A stretch of 64,000 nt of DNA. Source: Breoghania sp963678585 (lineage in GTDB: Bacteria > Pseudomonadota > Alphaproteobacteria > Rhizobiales > Stappiaceae). The position numbers and the translations under genes are program-made. Where the stretch lies: assembly GCA_963678585.2 (NCBI GenBank), contig CAXXGA010000001.1, forward strand, positions 310,001 to 374,000, given 5' to 3'. Of the stretch, positions 61,098-64,000 are shown one piece after another. A model generated the notes under the pieces. It was not told where the DNA came from. It saw only the letters and a program-made list of their open reading frames with translations, and ran no database searches. Within the stretch, counting starts at the first letter, position 1; every line of letters starts with the position of its first letter.

Positions 61098-62147
61098 ATG
61101 AGAAATGCACCTTCCCTGATAGTATCGGCAGCCCTGCTCAGCGCATGCCTGACCACCGCTGCCTCTGCAAACGAGTTACGAACGGAGGCGCTGGACTACT
61201 TCAAGCCATTGCCTTCGACGGTTCCGGCGGTCAGCGACAATCCGATCACGCCGGAAAAGATCGAGCTTGGCAAAGCCCTGTTCTTCGATCCGCGCATGTC
61301 CGCTTCCGGCGTGTTTTCCTGCAACTCCTGTCACAATCTGGCGACCGGCGGCGACGACAACCTGGAGACCTCCATCGGCCACGGCTGGCAGAAAGGTCCG
61401 CGCAACGCGCCGACCGTTCTGAACTCGGTTTTCAACCACGCCCAGTTCTGGGACGGCCGCGCGGCGGACCTGAAGACCCAGGCGAAGGGCCCGGTTCAGG
61501 CCGGCGTGGAAATGGCCAACACGCCCGCCAATGTGGTCGCGACGCTGACCTCCATGCCACAATATGTGGAGTGGTTCGAGGCGTCCTTCCCGGGTGAAGA
61601 CGACCCGGTCACCTTCGACAATTTCGCAAAGGCCATCGAGGCTTACGAGGCGACCCTCATCACCCCGGCCCCCTTCGACGCCTGGCTCAACGGTGACGAC
61701 GGGGCCCTGTCGGAAAAGCAGACGGCCGGGCTCAGGCTGTTCATGGATTCCGGCTGCGCAGCCTGTCACAGCGGCGTGAATATCGGCGGCCACGACTACT
61801 ATCCCTTCGGGCTCGTTGAAAAGCCCGGCGCGGAAATCCTGCCGGAAGGCGACAAGGGCCGCTTTGCAGTGACCGAAACGGTTGACGACGAATACGTCTT
61901 CCGCGCCGCCCCCTTGCGCAACATCGCGGTCACGGCCCCCTATTTCCATTCCGGCAAGGTCTGGGATCTGGGCACGGCGGTGGCGATCATGGCGGAAAGC
62001 CAGCTCGGCGCCGAACTCAGCGACGAGGAGGTCGGCGAGATCGTCGCGTTCCTTGAATCGCTGACCGGCACGATGCCCGATGCCGTCCTGCCGATTTTGC
62101 CAGCCGAAACCGGCTCGACCCCGCGCCCCTCCGGCGAGGTGCAATAG
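61098..62147 (+). CDS. Dihaem cytochrome c peroxidase
   Basis: A protein of 349 aa, exported (signal peptide to about residue 24, ASANE). Two c-type haem sites, CNSCH (about residue 75) and CAACH (about residue 220), define the CcpA/MauG superfamily. DPRMSASGVFSCNSCHNLAT, GWQKGPRNAPTVLNSVFN and VFRAAPLRNIAVTAPYFHSG are family blocks. It would reduce hydrogen peroxide in the periplasm using cytochrome c. The upstream FNR/FixK-like box fits low-oxygen induction. A good terminator follows. Confidence 0.9.
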   Translation: MRNAPSLIVSAALLSACLTTAASANELRTEALDYFKPLPSTVPAVSDNPITPEKIELGKALFFDPRMSASGVFSCNSCHNLATGGDDNLETSIGHGWQKGPRNAPTVLNSVFNHAQFWDGRAADLKTQAKGPVQAGVEMANTPANVVATLTSMPQYVEWFEASFPGEDDPVTFDNFAKAIEAYEATLITPAPFDAWLNGDDGALSEKQTAGLRLFMDSGCAACHSGVNIGGHDYYPFGLVEKPGAEILPEGDKGRFAVTETVDDEYVFRAAPLRNIAVTAPYFHSGKVWDLGTAVAIMAESQLGAELSDEEVGEIVAFLESLTGTMPDAVLPILPAETGSTPRPSGEVQ

Positions 62148-62199
62148 GCCGTCACCGGGGCGCTCCGGCACACGGAAGCCCATCGGAAAAGACATGAAC

Positions 62200-62225
62200 A
62201 GGGGCGACTCCAGCGGGTCGCCCTT
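62200..62225 (+). terminator. Terminator after the peroxidase gene
   Basis: A 7 bp GC stem (GGGCGAC with GTCGCCC, extended by G-U and A-T pairs) and an 8-base loop are followed by TTTCTGATT, 53 bases after the peroxidase stop. Confidence 0.75.
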
Positions 62226-62485
62226 TCTGATTCCGGGAGGCGAATCGCGTCAGGTCCCCGACCGCGCATCATGCGATTTGAAGACGATTTGAATGTCTTG
62301 AAAGGCTTCAAATACGAAATGGCGGAAAGCCGCCGTTTTCGGGCGCGCGATTCGCATGCGTTCAAACACATTTCAATCGGCATACAAAACGGCCATTTGC
62401 ACGCGTCATGACGCTGCAACAAGCCCGTGCGAATTTTAAGGTGAGATCGTCTTGCAGGCTGGGCGGCCATTGCCGTGAGGGGCAA

Positions 62486-62562
62486 TGGCGCGCCGGGGAG
62501 GATTCGAACCCCCGACCCCCAGATTCGTAGTCTGGTGCTCTATCCAGCTGAGCTACCGGCGC
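62486..62562 (-). tRNA. tRNA-Arg (ACG anticodon)
   Basis: A 77-base cloverleaf on the minus strand: acceptor GCGCCGG paired with CCGGCGC and an encoded CCA end. D arm GTAGCTCAGCTGGATAGAGC. Anticodon stem CCAGA/TCTGG, loop CTACGAA giving ACG, decoding CGN arginine codons after A34 editing. T arm has GGTTCGAATC. A 9 bp hairpin (62466-62489) overlaps its CCA and may be the trailer/terminator. Confidence 0.95.
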
Positions 62563-62762
62563 CTGCCGTGGGCTTATCGCCCGGGTCCTCGCGGATGGGA
62601 GACATCCGCTTTCCGTTCGTCGCGGCCCGTTGTGAAACCGTCCCGAACAGGGCGCTACTCCTACTGCCTAAGTTCGAGGAATGCAAGGGCACAAAAACGG
62701 AAAACATCACCTGCCCCAAACTTGCCGTCTAACCTGTGGAAATCCCCAAGTGGGATCCCTCC

Positions 62763-64000
62763 TCAATTCACGCCCGGCCCTTCCGCCCGTTCCGCTGGAT
62801 TTCCTTCGCTTTGCCGCCCGGAACGTCCCGCCCCGCCCTGCGAGGAGCGCGCACGGGCGAGATCGAGCGGCCTGTCGGGCAGCGTGATACGGAAGGACGC
62901 ACCGACGGCTGCGTCTTCCAGAACGATCTCGCCGCCATGGGCGCGCACCAGTTCCGACGCGATGGCAAGACCGAGCCCTGTCCCGCCCGGGCGGGCGGAG
63001 GAGCGGAACGCCTGAAAGAGATTGGGCCGGACCGCCGCGGGCACGCCGGGGCCGGTATCGACAATGCGGATGGTCACCACGCCCCCCTGGCGTTCCGCCT
63101 CCACCGCCAGCCGCTTCACCACCGCCGGATTGCCCTCGCCCTTCAGGGCCTGAAGCGCATTGCGGCAGATATTCATCAGCACGCGGAAAATCTGCTCCGG
63201 ATCGGCGTCGATCTCCATGTCCCGCGCCACCCGGTTCTCCCACGCGATCGCATCGCCTTCCGTCAGACCCAGCACCTGGGCGACGTCATCGGCAATGCGC
63301 GACAGATGGACGAGGCGGCGCGCCGGAGGCGCTTCCTGCGCACGGCCATAGGAAAGGACCGCCCTTGTGTAACCGACGGCGCGGTCGAGCGTGGAGACGA
63401 TCTTCGGCGCCAGACGGGCCGCCAGCGGATCGGAACTGCTCTCAAGGCGTTCCAGGAAGAGCTGTGCGGAGGCCAGAAGGTTGCGAAGATCGTGATTGAT
63501 CTTCGAAACGGCGAGGCCGAGATCGGCCAGCCTGCGCTGCTGGTGCAGGGTCTGGCCGAGGGTCGTCTGCATGGTGGCGAGCCGGTTTTCCGCATCGCCG
63601 ATCTCGTCGGTGCGGCCCGAGGGCTCGATGACGCGCGACGTATCCTGCGGCGCTTCGCCGAACCGGGCCATATTGGCGGACAACCGCTGCAAGGGGCGCA
63701 CGAAGAGCCAGCGCAGGCTCACATAGACGAGGGACGCGGTGATCATGGAGATGACCAGCGACAGAAGGAGAATGCGCCAGGAAAAGCCGAGCATCGCAGC
63801 ACGCAAGGGGCCTTCCGGCATGACGATCTCGATATTGCCGCTCATGCCCATTTCCGCCTTGCCGATGGCGCGGATGGTGCGGTGCTCACCGTGAATGAGC
63901 GTGTCGAAGGACTGCAGGATGGCGGTGGTGGCGTCCATCGTGTTCATGTCGACGAGTTCGTCGACCATGGGCGGCATGGCGCTCATGGCGATCAGACGGC
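62763..64000 (-). CDS. Sensor histidine kinase, N-terminal part outside the window
   Basis: The frame stays open to the window edge without a stop, so the visible ~412 residues are the C-terminal portion; ATG 63986 may be internal. A membrane helix (about 70-95 of the visible part), a HAMP-like segment FVRPLQRLSANMARFG, the H-box VSKINHDLRNLLASAQLF, and ATPase boxes (NICRNALQAL N-box, VDTGPGVP G1, GGTGLGLAIASELVRAHGG) are present. The signal is unknown. A Ser/Arg/Gly-rich tail ends the protein. The 200-base gap to the tRNA shows no gene. Confidence 0.85.
   Translation of the reverse strand, partial: RLIAMSAMPPMVDELVDMNTMDATTAILQSFDTLIHGEHRTIRAIGKAEMGMSGNIEIVMPEGPLRAAMLGFSWRILLLSLVISMITASLVYVSLRWLFVRPLQRLSANMARFGEAPQDTSRVIEPSGRTDEIGDAENRLATMQTTLGQTLHQQRRLADLGLAVSKINHDLRNLLASAQLFLERLESSSDPLAARLAPKIVSTLDRAVGYTRAVLSYGRAQEAPPARRLVHLSRIADDVAQVLGLTEGDAIAWENRVARDMEIDADPEQIFRVLMNICRNALQALKGEGNPAVVKRLAVEAERQGGVVTIRIVDTGPGVPAAVRPNLFQAFRSSARPGGTGLGLAIASELVRAHGGEIVLEDAAVGASFRITLPDRPLDLARARSSQGGAGRSGRQSEGNPAERAEGPGVN

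Noticed and set aside
62466..62489. Hairpin overlapping the tRNA-Arg CCA end as a riboswitch or regulatory RNA
   Set aside because: It is best explained as the 3' trailer/terminator of the tRNA; there is no downstream gene on that strand for it to control.

Overview
The window is about 64 kb of GC-rich, densely packed chromosomal DNA. Several features point to an alphaproteobacterium of the Hyphomicrobiales (rhizobial) type, possibly marine and Stappia-like: the MatR/TRAP/MatAB malonate cluster, the order of the C-P lyase operon, OpgH and OpgC, DUF934 beside the sulfite reductase, and frequent 4-base start/stop overlaps. The genus is inference. There is no rRNA, phage, plasmid or CRISPR. One tRNA-Arg(ACG) lies near the right end. 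The first gene (cysI) and the last (a sensor kinase) run off the window.

Layout. 1-2.1 kb: the end of an assimilatory sulfate operon, cysI-cysH-DUF934. 2.4-7 kb: an exported alpha/beta hydrolase, then an SCP2-type thiolase behind a GntR/UTRA regulator. 7.1-9.4 kb: an Uup-like ABC-F protein and a UPF0178 protein. 9.6-15.6 kb: a large cyclase/ATPase/TPR signalling protein, a degenerate FAD-oxidoreductase-like protein and an M14 peptidase-like protein that lacks one zinc histidine. 16-17.8 kb: opgH. 17.9-22.7 kb: a compact five-gene cassette (MDR dehydrogenase, degenerate PTPS/QueD-like protein, GT4 glycosyltransferase, methyltransferase, long RibA-like protein) that I cannot match to a known pathway. 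It is my first choice for an undescribed system. 22.8-23.7 kb: cytochrome b561 and a small exported protein.

23.8-30.9 kb: a complete malonate module (matR, matPQM, matA, matB) with a clear MatR operator. The transporter imports malonate, MatB makes malonyl-CoA and MatA decarboxylates it to acetyl-CoA. 31-47 kb: mixed housekeeping and accessory genes. These are a Dda/RecD-like helicase, an EamA protein, an orphan BrnA, a MITE-like element, a CYTH-CHAD protein, adenine deaminase, a Crp/Fnr regulator, opgC, a TPR protein, a TsuA-like transporter, DUF302, a TPP enzyme, an LpqC-type esterase and a beta-CASP hydrolase, followed after a 547-base gap by a flavin reductase.

48-60.8 kb: a full phosphonate (C-P lyase) locus. 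phnF is divergent from phnGHIJKL plus a hexapeptide acetyltransferase, and phnCDE, a DUF1045 2H-phosphoesterase, phnM and phnN follow. Two sites that look like Pho boxes precede phnG and phnC, which would link both halves to phosphate starvation. No phnP is present, so the 2H-phosphoesterase is a candidate for the cyclic phosphodiesterase step. 61-64 kb: a dihaem cytochrome c peroxidase with an upstream FNR/FixK-like site, the tRNA, and the truncated kinase.

All family calls come from reading motifs in the translated sequence. No database search was run. Start codons were adjusted by ribosome binding site and expected family length where stated.
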